DNA of 6,735 bases from assembly GCA_022567875.1 (NCBI GenBank), contig JADFGB010000061.1, forward strand, positions 1 to 6,735. The letters are read 5' to 3'. A program made the translations under genes and the position numbers. This stretch comes from Bacteroidota bacterium (GTDB lineage Bacteria; Bacteroidota; Ignavibacteria; Ignavibacteriales; Ignavibacteriaceae). The notes under the pieces are model-generated. The model was not told the DNA's origin, ran no database searches, and was given only the letters and a program-made list of their open reading frames with translations. How positions within the stretch are numbered: the stretch's first letter is position 1; each line of letters begins with the position of its first letter. Of the stretch, positions 1 to 6,664 are shown piece after piece.

Positions 1-1287
1 AAAAGTCAGGTAGAAAACCAAACCCTGGATAATGGGAATGGTAAATACAACAAGCTAAAAAACCTTGAAGCAATTTTAGATGTTGTAAAAAGCATTAATA
101 GCACTTTGATATTAGAAAATGTATTAGAGGTTGTATTAAAAAATGCTATAAAAATATCTAAAACAGAGAGAGGATTCATTGTTCTTAAAAATTCATTTGA
201 TAAACTTGAGTATAAATTAGGATTGGATGCAGGGGGTAATAATTTAACTGAAGCTATGTTTCAGATAAGTACTACTGTAGTTGAAAACGTTTTTTTTAAC
301 GGGCAGTCTAAATTTATAGAAGGTGCTCAAAGTGACACCAACCTGGATTCAAGTAAAAGTATTTTAAACTTGGAATTACAAACAATACTTTGCTCACCAT
401 TGTTAACTGAAGAAAAAAAAATAGGAGTAATTTATGTAGACAGTACAATAATTCATAAAATTAAAGACCAAAATATAACCGATACATTTGAAGTCTTAGC
501 AGGACAAGCAGCAACAGCAATTAGAAATGCTCAATTATATAACGGACAAATTTCTGCATATAACGCTTTAAATGAAGCTAATATTCAATTAATACAAGCT
601 GAAAGAAAAACATTAAAATCAAGCATAGACTCTGAAATAGGGAACGAACTTCAAGGGCTTGTTCATATGGCTTTGCTTGAAATTGAAAGTTTGTACAGAC
701 AAATTGAAAAAAGTGAAGATGAGGTTGAAGATAAAACAATTGGGAAAAAATCTATTTTATTCGATAGACTAAAATTAAAATCTAAAGTTGCTATTGACAG
801 CATTAGAACTATACAGAAATATGCACACGCTTTGTTGGAATCTTCTGCGCTGACTTTAAACACAGAAAGCGGCGATCTTAACGAAACTATTGAATCTGTT
901 ATTAGATACACATCACCAATGAAGAAATTTTCACAGGTAACTTTTAACAATGAGTTTAATAAAATTCCGATTTGTAAATATGACTCGGAGCAAATTGAAC
1001 ATTTATTGGTCCATATTTTCTCTAATTCTGCAGAAGCCAAACCTGATGTAACAATTACTGTAAAAACATTTACTGAAGGGAATACAATAAATATAATCGT
1101 TGCAGATAACGGTCCTGGTATTCCCAAAGATAAATTGGACCATCTATTTAAATTACCCACTCAAATTGATGCAGGCTACGGATTATTCCTTTGTAAAAGT
1201 ATAATGGACAGGCACAATGGAGAGCTAAAATTAATTGATTCGGATCAAGGAACTGCGATGCAGATATCATTGCTAAATAATATATAA
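1..1287 (+). CDS. GAF-domain sensor protein with histidine-kinase-like ATPase domain, degenerate H box (5' partial)
   Basis: The frame is open from base 1, so the true start lies upstream. The TTG at base 106 sits inside the first GAF helix and is not a credible start. Counting residues from base 1, a GAF domain spans roughly 22-185 (opening LEAILDVVKSINSTL, then a TERGFIVL strand). A helical linker of about 185-300 follows, then a HATPase_c domain of about 325-428. The ATPase has a modified N box (H338-I-F-S-N342, keeping the second Asn), a canonical G1 box (D369-x-G371-x-G373) and a G2 box (G392-Y-G394-L). The H-box segment reads SEIGNELQG, with Asn215 where the phospho-accepting His normally sits. 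Such proteins are cytoplasmic signal sensors, but this one may not autophosphorylate in the usual way. It could be a pseudokinase, a partner or phosphatase for the next kinase, or carry a sequencing error (CAC to AAC is one base). Its stop overlaps the next start by one base (TAATG), implying translational coupling. GAF and ATPase assignments are firm; the ligand is unknown. Confidence 0.85.
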   Translation, partial: KSQVENQTLDNGNGKYNKLKNLEAILDVVKSINSTLILENVLEVVLKNAIKISKTERGFIVLKNSFDKLEYKLGLDAGGNNLTEAMFQISTTVVENVFFNGQSKFIEGAQSDTNLDSSKSILNLELQTILCSPLLTEEKKIGVIYVDSTIIHKIKDQNITDTFEVLAGQAATAIRNAQLYNGQISAYNALNEANIQLIQAERKTLKSSIDSEIGNELQGLVHMALLEIESLYRQIEKSEDEVEDKTIGKKSILFDRLKLKSKVAIDSIRTIQKYAHALLESSALTLNTESGDLNETIESVIRYTSPMKKFSQVTFNNEFNKIPICKYDSEQIEHLLVHIFSNSAEAKPDVTITVKTFTEGNTINIIVADNGPGIPKDKLDHLFKLPTQIDAGYGLFLCKSIMDRHNGELKLIDSDQGTAMQISLLNNI

Positions 1288-2807
1288 TGAGTGAAAATAT
1301 TACTAAGTATTTTGATATTTTATATAATTCAATTCATTTTCCAATACAGGTGGTTAATGAGTCCGGAGAAATTATTTATTTAAACCAGGCATTTGCCCTC
1401 CAATGGAATACTAATATCCAAGAGTTATCAGGATATTCTGTTTTTAAAGATATTGAATTGAAAAGAAACGGAATATTGGAAATAATAAAAGGTATTTTTT
1501 CAAAAAAGAATCAAAAATTTGTGGATAACTATTCCGATAATCTTCTAAAGGAAAAAGACATTACAGTTCCTTTCTTACGTACTAAGATGTTTTATATTTC
1601 TTTAGAATCAGAAGTATTTATTGTGATGTTTCACGAAGATAAAACAGAATCCGTGCTTGCCCAAAAAGAAGTTACTACTGCAATTGACAACACAAAAGAA
1701 TTAGAAAGATTAAAAGATACTTTTCTAAGTGTGTTATCTCACGAACTTAGAACACCGCTAAATGTAATTCTTGGTTATGCTTCACTTATTAAGGAAAGTT
1801 TACAAGATAAAATAGACCCTGATGATAAAATTTATCTTGATAATCTTCAGAGTGGAAGCGAGAGACTTTTTAAAAGTTTATCACAAATGCTTGACTTTGC
1901 TCAGCTTGAGTCTGGTTCATACAAAATAAATATGGAAGTAGTCGATTTAATTTCTACTCTTAAAGAAAGTATAAATTCAGTTACAAAAAATGCAAATGAA
2001 AAAAGCTTAGATATAAAAACCAATTTAAGTGAATCACCTATATATGTTGAAGTAGATATTCAATGTTTGCAAAATGTAATGGAAAATCTTCTGGAAAATG
2101 CTCTAAAATTTACGAAGAAAGGATTTGTTGAAATTGAAACCATAACTCTGACTGAAAAAGATTTGGTGTTGGTTAAAGTAAAAGATTCAGGTATAGGTAT
2201 ATCAGCAGAATATGTGGAGCATTTATTTAGACCTTTCAGCCAGGAAGATTTAGAGATTGGAAGAACTTATGAAGGAAACGGACTTGGGCTTGCTTTAACT
2301 AAAAGATACGTCGAAAAAATGGGCGGTTCTTTGTTGGTTGACAGTATAAAAGGTGTGGGTTCTACATTTACTTTCACTATTCCACTATCAAAGAAGGAAA
2401 TAAAGGTAGAAAAAGAAAAGAAAAGTAAGGAAGTTGTTAAAGAAACAATACCTAAAATATTTATGGTTGATGATTCCGGAGATTCTCCAGAATTACTGAA
2501 TGCTTTTTTAAAAAAGAGTTACTCAATTGATTCTTACACATTCAGAGAATTTAACTTAGATGATTTAAAGAACGATGATTATAAAATCATTATATTCGAT
2601 GTAAATCCTCATAGGTGGGAACAAGGGCTTTTAATTTGCAAAGATATAAAGAAAAATGATCCGTTTAAAAGGCCCATTGTTGTTCTTTCAAGTGAATTTG
2701 TAGAAACTAAATATCAACGCTTTTTAGAAGCGGGCGCGGATAAATTTTTAATAAAACCTTTCACAAAAGAAAAATTTTTAGCTTCACTAAGCGAACTAGT
2801 GAACTAA
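1287..2807 (+). CDS. PAS domain hybrid sensor histidine kinase with C-terminal receiver domain
   Basis: This is a 506-residue soluble hybrid kinase with no evident membrane segment. A PAS-like sensor region covers about residues 7-115 (FPIQVVNESGEIIYLNQAF). A HisKA dimerisation domain follows with an intact H box, SHELRTPL, phospho-acceptor His152. The HATPase domain has N box N267-x3-N271, G1 D300-SGIGI, an F-box-like LFRPFSQED and G2 G330-N-G332-L-G334. A lysine/glutamate-rich linker (about 370-388) leads to a receiver domain with the acidic pair D395/D396, phospho-acceptor D438 (IIFDVN), S468 in the Thr/Ser switch position and K490 in LIKPF. All residues expected for His-to-Asp relay are therefore present. 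It starts with an ATG overlapping the upstream GAF protein's stop, so the two are probably co-expressed and may act together. There is no DNA-binding domain, so output must go through another protein, perhaps an Hpt or response regulator outside the window. The signal sensed cannot be read from the sequence. Confidence 0.93.
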   Translation: MSENITKYFDILYNSIHFPIQVVNESGEIIYLNQAFALQWNTNIQELSGYSVFKDIELKRNGILEIIKGIFSKKNQKFVDNYSDNLLKEKDITVPFLRTKMFYISLESEVFIVMFHEDKTESVLAQKEVTTAIDNTKELERLKDTFLSVLSHELRTPLNVILGYASLIKESLQDKIDPDDKIYLDNLQSGSERLFKSLSQMLDFAQLESGSYKINMEVVDLISTLKESINSVTKNANEKSLDIKTNLSESPIYVEVDIQCLQNVMENLLENALKFTKKGFVEIETITLTEKDLVLVKVKDSGIGISAEYVEHLFRPFSQEDLEIGRTYEGNGLGLALTKRYVEKMGGSLLVDSIKGVGSTFTFTIPLSKKEIKVEKEKKSKEVVKETIPKIFMVDDSGDSPELLNAFLKKSYSIDSYTFREFNLDDLKNDDYKIIIFDVNPHRWEQGLLICKDIKKNDPFKRPIVVLSSEFVETKYQRFLEAGADKFLIKPFTKEKFLASLSELVN

Positions 2808-2814
2808 ATTTAGT
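2783..2814. repeat. Inverted repeat and 12-bp palindrome at end of hybrid kinase gene
   Basis: TTCACTA (2783-2789) and TAGTGAA (2797-2803) form a perfect 7-bp inverted repeat around a 7-base loop. Directly after it lies the perfect 12-bp palindrome ACTAAATTTAGT (2803-2814), which contains the kinase stop codon. The following DNA is A/T-rich but lacks an immediate clean T-run, so this is at best a weak terminator. A regulator-binding site for the downstream mutase operon is an alternative. Chance is also plausible in sequence this AT-rich. Confidence 0.3.
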
Positions 2815-2910
2815 CACAATATTATTATTCAATTTTTCACTTCAACTTTAAAAACAAATTAGTTTTAGTTAACTTTTTATTCATTAAAACATAATTTGAA
2901 CAACTCATAC

Positions 2911-4584
2911 ATGAATGGTACAAAATATAAAATAAAAGAAGCATTTCAAAAATGGTTTAACGAAATTTATATTCCCTTCACAAAAAAAAGACCGGAGCGA
3001 AGAGAAAAATTTGAAACCGTTTCATTCGAAAAGGTTGATCCTCTTTACTCATTTAATGAAGATAAAAACAAAAATTTTTTAGATGATATTTCTTTCCCTG
3101 GTGTTTATCCTTATACACGAGGTGTGCAGCCAACAATGTATCGGGGTAAATTGTGGACAATGAGACAATACGCAGGATTTGGAACGGCAAAAGAATCAAA
3201 TGAACGATATAGATACTTGCTTTCCCAAGGTACAACAGGACTTTCAGTCGCTTTTGATTTACCCACACAAATTGGTTATGATAGTGATTCTGATTTTGCT
3301 ATTGGAGAAGTTGGTAAGGTAGGTGTTGCTATAGACACACTTGCCGATATGGAAATTCTTTTTGAGAAAATACCGCTTGATAAAATATCTACATCAATGA
3401 CTATTAATGCATCGGCAGCAGTTATACTTTCAATGTACATGGTTGTAGCTGAAAAAAACGGTGTTTCATTAAATCAAATAATTGGTACAATTCAGAATGA
3501 TATTTTAAAGGAATATATAGCACGGGGTACATATATATTTCCGCCGAAACCCTCTATGCGTATTATTACGGATATGATTGAGTTTGGTGCAAAAAAAATT
3601 CCTAAATGGAACACAATTTCAATTTCGGGTTATCATATAAGAGAAGCGGGTTCTACAGCGGCTCAAGAAGTTGGCTTTACACTTGCAAACGGAATTACTT
3701 ATGTGGAAGCAGCAATAAAAGTTGGATTGAATGTTGACGATTTTGCCGGACAATTATCTTTTTTCTTTAATTCGCATAATGATTTGTTAGAAGAAGTAGC
3801 TAAATTTAGAGCAGCCCGCAGGTTGTGGGCAAAAATTATGAAAGAAAGATTTAATGCTAAAAAAGATCGTTCAATGATGTTAAGATTCCATACACAAACT
3901 GCAGGTTCCACTTTAACGGCTCAGCAGATTGACAACAACATTGCAAGAGTTACTATTCAAACATTAGCCGCTGTTTTAGGCGGAACTCAAAGTCTACACA
4001 CAAATTCAAAAGACGAAGCACTTGCCCTACCCTCAGAAGATTCAGTAAGAACTGCTTTACGTACTCAACAAATTGTAGCTCATGAAAGTGGTGTTGTAAA
4101 TACAATAGATCCACTTGCAGGTTCCTATTATGTGGAAGAAATGACCGATCAGATAGAGAGAAAAGCAAAAGAGTATATTGAAAAAATTGATTCTCTGGGG
4201 GGGGTGATTCCGGCAATCGAAACAGGCTACATTCAGGGGGAAATACAAAAGGCTGCTTATGATTATGAAAAAGAAATAGAAGACGGCAGCCGCATAATTG
4301 TAGGCGTAAATAAATTTACTGTTGATGAAGTCGCAAAGCCCGAACTCCTGAAAATAAATGAAAAAGTTCAGAAAGATCAGATAAAATTTCTAACTTCTAT
4401 AAAAGAAAAAAGAGATAACAATGCTGTGGATGAAAAATTATCCGCGTTAAAAAAAGCCGCACAAAGTGATGATAATCTAATGCCGTTTATTATTGATTCA
4501 GTAAAAGTTTATACAAGTATAGGGGAAATTTGTGATACGTTAAGAGATGTATTTGGTGAATATAAAGAGAATGTTATTATTTAA
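2911..4584 (+). CDS. Methylmalonyl-CoA mutase, catalytic (large) subunit of the split type
   Basis: Catalyses the adenosylcobalamin-dependent, reversible rearrangement of succinyl-CoA and (R)-methylmalonyl-CoA in the cytoplasm, the central step of propionate formation or use. I chose ATG 2911 (557 residues) over the in-frame TTG at 2896. Numbering from 2911 runs a constant two residues behind the Propionibacterium shermanii enzyme as I recall it: Tyr87 in RQYAGF matches Tyr89, Arg205 in [10 protein letters not shown] matches Arg207, and His242 in ISGYH matches His244. The Tyr/Arg pair contacts the substrate carboxylate and argues against isobutyryl-CoA mutase, where these are Phe and Gln. Other hallmarks are [22 protein letters not shown] and [11 protein letters not shown]. 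The protein ends after the barrel domain ([14 protein letters not shown]) and has no cobalamin-binding DxHxxG domain, so a separate small subunit is required; it is absent from this window. The epimerase gene follows after 23 bases. An unusual run of eight G lies in the coding sequence at 4197-4204. Confidence 0.95.
   Translation: MNGTKYKIKEAFQKWFNEIYIPFTKKRPERREKFETVSFEKVDPLYSFNEDKNKNFLDDISFPGVYPYTRGVQPTMYRGKLWTMRQYAGFGTAKESNERYRYLLSQGTTGLSVAFDLPTQIGYDSDSDFAIGEVGKVGVAIDTLADMEILFEKIPLDKISTSMTINASAAVILSMYMVVAEKNGVSLNQIIGTIQNDILKEYIARGTYIFPPKPSMRIITDMIEFGAKKIPKWNTISISGYHIREAGSTAAQEVGFTLANGITYVEAAIKVGLNVDDFAGQLSFFFNSHNDLLEEVAKFRAARRLWAKIMKERFNAKKDRSMMLRFHTQTAGSTLTAQQIDNNIARVTIQTLAAVLGGTQSLHTNSKDEALALPSEDSVRTALRTQQIVAHESGVVNTIDPLAGSYYVEEMTDQIERKAKEYIEKIDSLGGVIPAIETGYIQGEIQKAAYDYEKEIEDGSRIIVGVNKFTVDEVAKPELLKINEKVQKDQIKFLTSIKEKRDNNAVDEKLSALKKAAQSDDNLMPFIIDSVKVYTSIGEICDTLRDVFGEYKENVII
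4197..4204 (+). repeat. Homopolymeric run of eight G inside the mutase gene
   Basis: Bases 4197-4204 are eight consecutive G within the SLGGVIPA codons of the mutase, in a gene that is otherwise strongly AT-rich. The reading frame is intact at length eight. Long G runs are prone to polymerase slippage and to sequencing error. No regulatory role can be shown from one sequence. Confidence 0.9.
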
Positions 4585-4607
4585 TATTCAAATTAAACAG
4601 GTATAAA

Positions 4608-5015
4608 ATGGAAATACAAAAGATTGAACATATAGGAATTGCCGTTAAAGATTTAAACAAATCAATCAAGTTTTATGAAGATGTACTTGGCTTAAAATGC
4701 TACAAAATTGAAGAGGTAAAGAATCAAAAAGTAAAAACTGCATTCTTTAAAGTAGGCAATACTAAAATTGAATTATTAGAATCCACTGATAACGAAGGAC
4801 CGATAGGAAAATTTATTGAAAAAAGAGGTGAGGGTTTACACCACATTGCATTTGGTGTCTATGATTTAAAATTATCTTTAGCCGAGCTGTCTGATAAAAA
4901 CATAAAATTGATTGATGATAAACCACAAGAAGGCGCAGATAATTTAGACATTGCTTTTATCAACCCAAAAGCTGCAAACGGTGTTTTAACGGAATTATGC
5001 GAAGCTAAAAAATGA
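4608..5015 (+). CDS. mce: Methylmalonyl-CoA epimerase (glyoxalase/VOC fold)
   Basis: Interconverts the (R) and (S) epimers of methylmalonyl-CoA, linking the mutase product to propionyl-CoA carboxylase or a methylmalonyl-CoA decarboxylase or transcarboxylase. At 135 residues it has the normal length for the compact bacterial family and two beta-alpha-beta-beta-beta modules. The metal ligands can be placed by comparison with the P. shermanii enzyme (His12, Gln65, His91, Glu141): His8 in EHIGIAV, Glu55 in TKIELLE, His79 in GLHHIAF and Glu129 in GVLTEL. Glu replacing Gln at the second ligand is common in VOC enzymes. The ATG at 4608 is preceded by an AGG about eight bases upstream, one of the few Shine-Dalgarno-like sites here. 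It lies directly behind the mutase gene, the classical pairing, and its TGA overlaps the next ATG (ATGA), implying translational coupling. Another VOC activity is possible from sequence alone but unlikely in this position. Confidence 0.93.
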   Translation: MEIQKIEHIGIAVKDLNKSIKFYEDVLGLKCYKIEEVKNQKVKTAFFKVGNTKIELLESTDNEGPIGKFIEKRGEGLHHIAFGVYDLKLSLAELSDKNIKLIDDKPQEGADNLDIAFINPKAANGVLTELCEAKK

Positions 5016-5665
5016 ACAAAAATAAATTAGTCGCTGTATGGAAAAATACTTTAAAAGAAAAAATATTTATTAAGGAATTAATAATTACTATAATATTCTT
5101 TGTTCTAATATCCGGTATTTTTACAAGCTTTTTAACTTACAATGAAACGCGTACAGGCTTTACATTGCATGACCCAATTTTACAGTTACTTTTCCCAGTT
5201 GAATTAACCGTTATAATATTTATATTAATTTACGCTTCAGTTTTTACCGCATTAATCATTCTACTTTACAATCCATCTCGATTATTATTTACACTTCAAG
5301 TTTATAGTCTTGTTTTAATAATAAGAATGTTACTGATGTATCTGATGCCGCTTAATCCACCTGAGGGTTTACTTCCTTTGCAAGATCCTTTTGTGGAGTT
5401 ATTCGGAACAGGGGAAACACTTTCTCGAGATCTTTTTTTCTCCGGACACGTTGCAACACTCTTTATGCTGTTCCTTGTGTTTGATAAGAAAATTTACAAA
5501 TCATTTTTTTTAGCCTCTACTATACTTGTTGGTACAGCTTTACTTTTCCAACATGTTCACTATACAATTGATGTAATAACTGCCCCTTTCTTTGTTTATG
5601 CATCATACAAAATAGTTTTTAATTTTAAGCAAAAATTAAAACTTGCTTGCTGCAAGCAGAGCTGA
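5012..5665 (+). CDS. PAP2-related / sphingomyelin-synthase-like integral membrane enzyme
   Basis: This 217-residue hydrophobic protein has about six membrane segments (roughly 22-43, 58-86, 91-113, 143-158, 163-181 and 187-205). The signature is the HHD triad of the PAP2_C / sphingomyelin synthase-like family: His146 in SRDLFFSGHVATL, then His183 and Asp187 in HVHYTID. A conserved-looking Arg in LIIRMLL and the PLNPPEG turn precede it, as in that family. Members transfer or hydrolyse phospho-head groups on membrane lipids (phosphatidate or isoprenoid phosphatase, or lipid head-group transferase), with the active site at the membrane surface. The substrate cannot be read from sequence. The ATG overlaps the epimerase stop by four bases, so it is translated with the propionate genes although no functional link is obvious. 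An interrupted palindrome TGCTTGC-T-GCAAGCA lies near its 3' end at 5644-5658. Confidence 0.82.
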   Translation: MNKNKLVAVWKNTLKEKIFIKELIITIIFFVLISGIFTSFLTYNETRTGFTLHDPILQLLFPVELTVIIFILIYASVFTALIILLYNPSRLLFTLQVYSLVLIIRMLLMYLMPLNPPEGLLPLQDPFVELFGTGETLSRDLFFSGHVATLFMLFLVFDKKIYKSFFLASTILVGTALLFQHVHYTIDVITAPFFVYASYKIVFNFKQKLKLACCKQS

Positions 5666-5671
5666 ATACTG

Positions 5672-6022
5672 ATGACCGAAAAAGAAAAAATATACCAATT
5701 AAAAAAAAATGTTTCATCTGATTTTAATAAATTTGAAGAATTCTCTTTGATAAAGGATCCTGATATAAACACATTAGAAGAATTTAAATTATTCCTAACA
5801 GAAAAATTATCTGATTTAATGGTTAAAAATTTTGATGAAGTGATAGATATTTTATATCAAATAGATATAAATGAAATTAAAGTCAGAGATGTAATGCAAT
5901 CAAAAAATAATTATAAAGCATCTCTTCTTGCAGATTTAATAATTGAAAGGCAGTTGCAAAAAATTAAAACAAGGGGAAAATATAAACGAAATAGTACAAC
6001 AGATTTACTTGAAGGAATTTAA
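5672..6022 (+). CDS. Small conserved-looking hypothetical protein, charged and helical
   Basis: I cannot assign a function. The 116-residue product is soluble, rich in Lys, Glu and Asp, and predicted largely helical, with no signal peptide or membrane segment. It has a central segment (KNFDEVIDILYQIDINEIKV) and a C-terminal segment (ADLIIERQLQKIKTRGKYKR) ending in a basic cluster. Small proteins with this layout (an 'LYxIDVxE' core and an 'ADLIIERQLQK' tail) occur, from memory, as uncharacterised proteins in Bacteroidota relatives. The ATG at 5672 follows the preceding stop by six bases, and the terminator hairpin comes about 20 bases after its stop, so it is the last gene of the mutase operon. 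Codon use resembles that of its neighbours, which supports a real gene. A regulatory or scaffolding role is possible but only a guess. Confidence 0.75.
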   Translation: MTEKEKIYQLKKNVSSDFNKFEEFSLIKDPDINTLEEFKLFLTEKLSDLMVKNFDEVIDILYQIDINEIKVRDVMQSKNNYKASLLADLIIERQLQKIKTRGKYKRNSTTDLLEGI

Positions 6023-6040
6023 ATAATAATTGTTATTTTT

Positions 6041-6065
6041 AACCAATTTTGTTAAATTGGTTTTT
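6041..6065 (+). terminator. Rho-independent terminator of the mutase operon
   Basis: A perfect 9-bp stem AACCAATTT (6041-6049) / AAATTGGTT (6054-6062), with a four-base TGTT loop, runs straight into a T-rich tail (TTTTTGTTCTTCC from 6061). It lies 18 bases after the stop of the last operon gene. The stem is AT-rich, so it is weaker than a typical enteric terminator, but it fits the composition of this genome. Confidence 0.75.
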
Positions 6066-6077
6066 GTTCTTCCTGCT

Positions 6078-6106
6078 CTGATATAGTTTTTTTTGAATTT
6101 TATAAT
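6078..6106 (+). promoter_or_regulatory. Candidate promoter for the secreted-protein gene
   Basis: A perfect TATAAT at 6101-6106 has CTGATA (4 of 6 to TTGACA) 17 bases upstream at 6078-6083. It falls in the only gap after the terminator and before the secreted-protein start. If used, the 5' leader would be only about 8-10 bases. Primary promoters in Bacteroidota often use TAnnTTTG instead, and no good match to that is seen, so the call is tentative. Confidence 0.3.
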
Positions 6107-6119
6107 AACCCTGGGGGTT
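6107..6119 (+). promoter_or_regulatory. GGGGG tract and small hairpin before the start codon
   Basis: AACCC (6107-6111) and GGGTT (6115-6119) form a 5-bp inverted repeat around TGG, ending two bases before the ATG at 6122. The GGGGG tract at 6113-6117 could act as a purine-rich ribosome site. In this AT-rich setting the GC cluster stands out, but its function is not shown. Confidence 0.3.
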
Positions 6120-6121
6120 TT

Positions 6122-6664
6122 ATGTTTAAATTTCGAATACTCTTTAGTGCATTCTTTTTACTAACTTTTCTTTTTTTTACAGATACTTTATTTGCACAAT
6201 TATTAACTGAAGAATTTAGTTATACAATTGGTCAAGCTCTTACAGCAAATGGATGGACTGCTTATGATGCTTCAGGTTCAAACCCAGTATTAGTTGCTTC
6301 AGGAAGTTTGAGTTATACAAATTATCCATCTTCTGGAACGGGTAATTCAACAAATGTAATTGGAACTTCGGGAAGTCGTGAAGATGTTAAAAAAACATTT
6401 AACTCTCAAACGTCAGGTTCTGTTTATGATTCTTTCCTTGTTAATTTTAGTTCAGCTACTACAGCTACGGATGGAGATTATTTCTTTGGTTTTTTTACTT
6501 CAATAAAAGCAAGTGGCATTCCATTTATCAAAAGCGTTATATCAGGACGAAATTCGTCATCTCCATTTTTACAAGTAAGCTCAGTAACAACGTTAAATGA
6601 ATTATTGCTAAAGTTTTTAAAATCAATAAGTTTGATTCCTGAAGTAGCTGTTAGCATTTCATAA
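6122..6664 (+). CDS. Secreted protein N-terminus (type IX cargo-like), interrupted at about residue 122-126
   Basis: The first 25 or so residues form a classical signal peptide: basic start MFKFR, hydrophobic core, cleavage near LFA-Q. The mature part begins LLTEEFSYTIGQALTANGW and continues with a Gly/Ser/Thr/Asn-rich beta-type region (GSLSYTNYPSSGTGNSTNV, EDVKKTFNSQTSGSVYDSF, DGDYFFGF). This style is typical of long extracellular type IX secretion proteins of Bacteroidota and Ignavibacteria, which usually run several hundred residues more and end in a sorting domain. Here coding identity is lost after about residue 122-126 (6485-6499). The remaining codons to the stop at 6662-6664 are simply the antisense of an HsdR fragment. 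The real gene is therefore truncated or chimeric in this sequence. No C-terminal sorting domain is present. The start ATG is supported by the signal peptide and the preceding G-tract. Function beyond secretion is unknown. Confidence 0.6.
   Translation: MFKFRILFSAFFLLTFLFFTDTLFAQLLTEEFSYTIGQALTANGWTAYDASGSNPVLVASGSLSYTNYPSSGTGNSTNVIGTSGSREDVKKTFNSQTSGSVYDSFLVNFSSATTATDGDYFFGFFTSIKASGIPFIKSVISGRNSSSPFLQVSSVTTLNELLLKFLKSISLIPEVAVSIS

Noticed and set aside
106..108. TTG at 106 as the start of the first gene
   Set aside because: It would remove the first helix of the GAF domain, and the frame continues open and protein-like to base 1.
663..1160. Minus-strand open frame of 165 residues opposite the GAF/ATPase gene
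   Set aside because: It is antisense to a clear HATPase domain, its product resembles no family, and its composition is a by-product of the coding strand.
2896..2910. TTG at 2896 as the start of the mutase
   Set aside because: The ATG five codons later is the ordinary start codon, and residue numbering from it matches the characterised enzyme with a constant offset; neither has a clear ribosome site.
3053..4248. Several minus-strand open frames inside the mutase gene
   Set aside because: All are opposite a highly conserved enzyme sequence and show no protein-like features of their own.
6500..6664. Last 54 or so codons of the plus-strand secreted protein as a genuine C-terminus
   Set aside because: The opposite strand of this stretch is unmistakable HsdR coding sequence, so these plus-strand codons are antisense noise.
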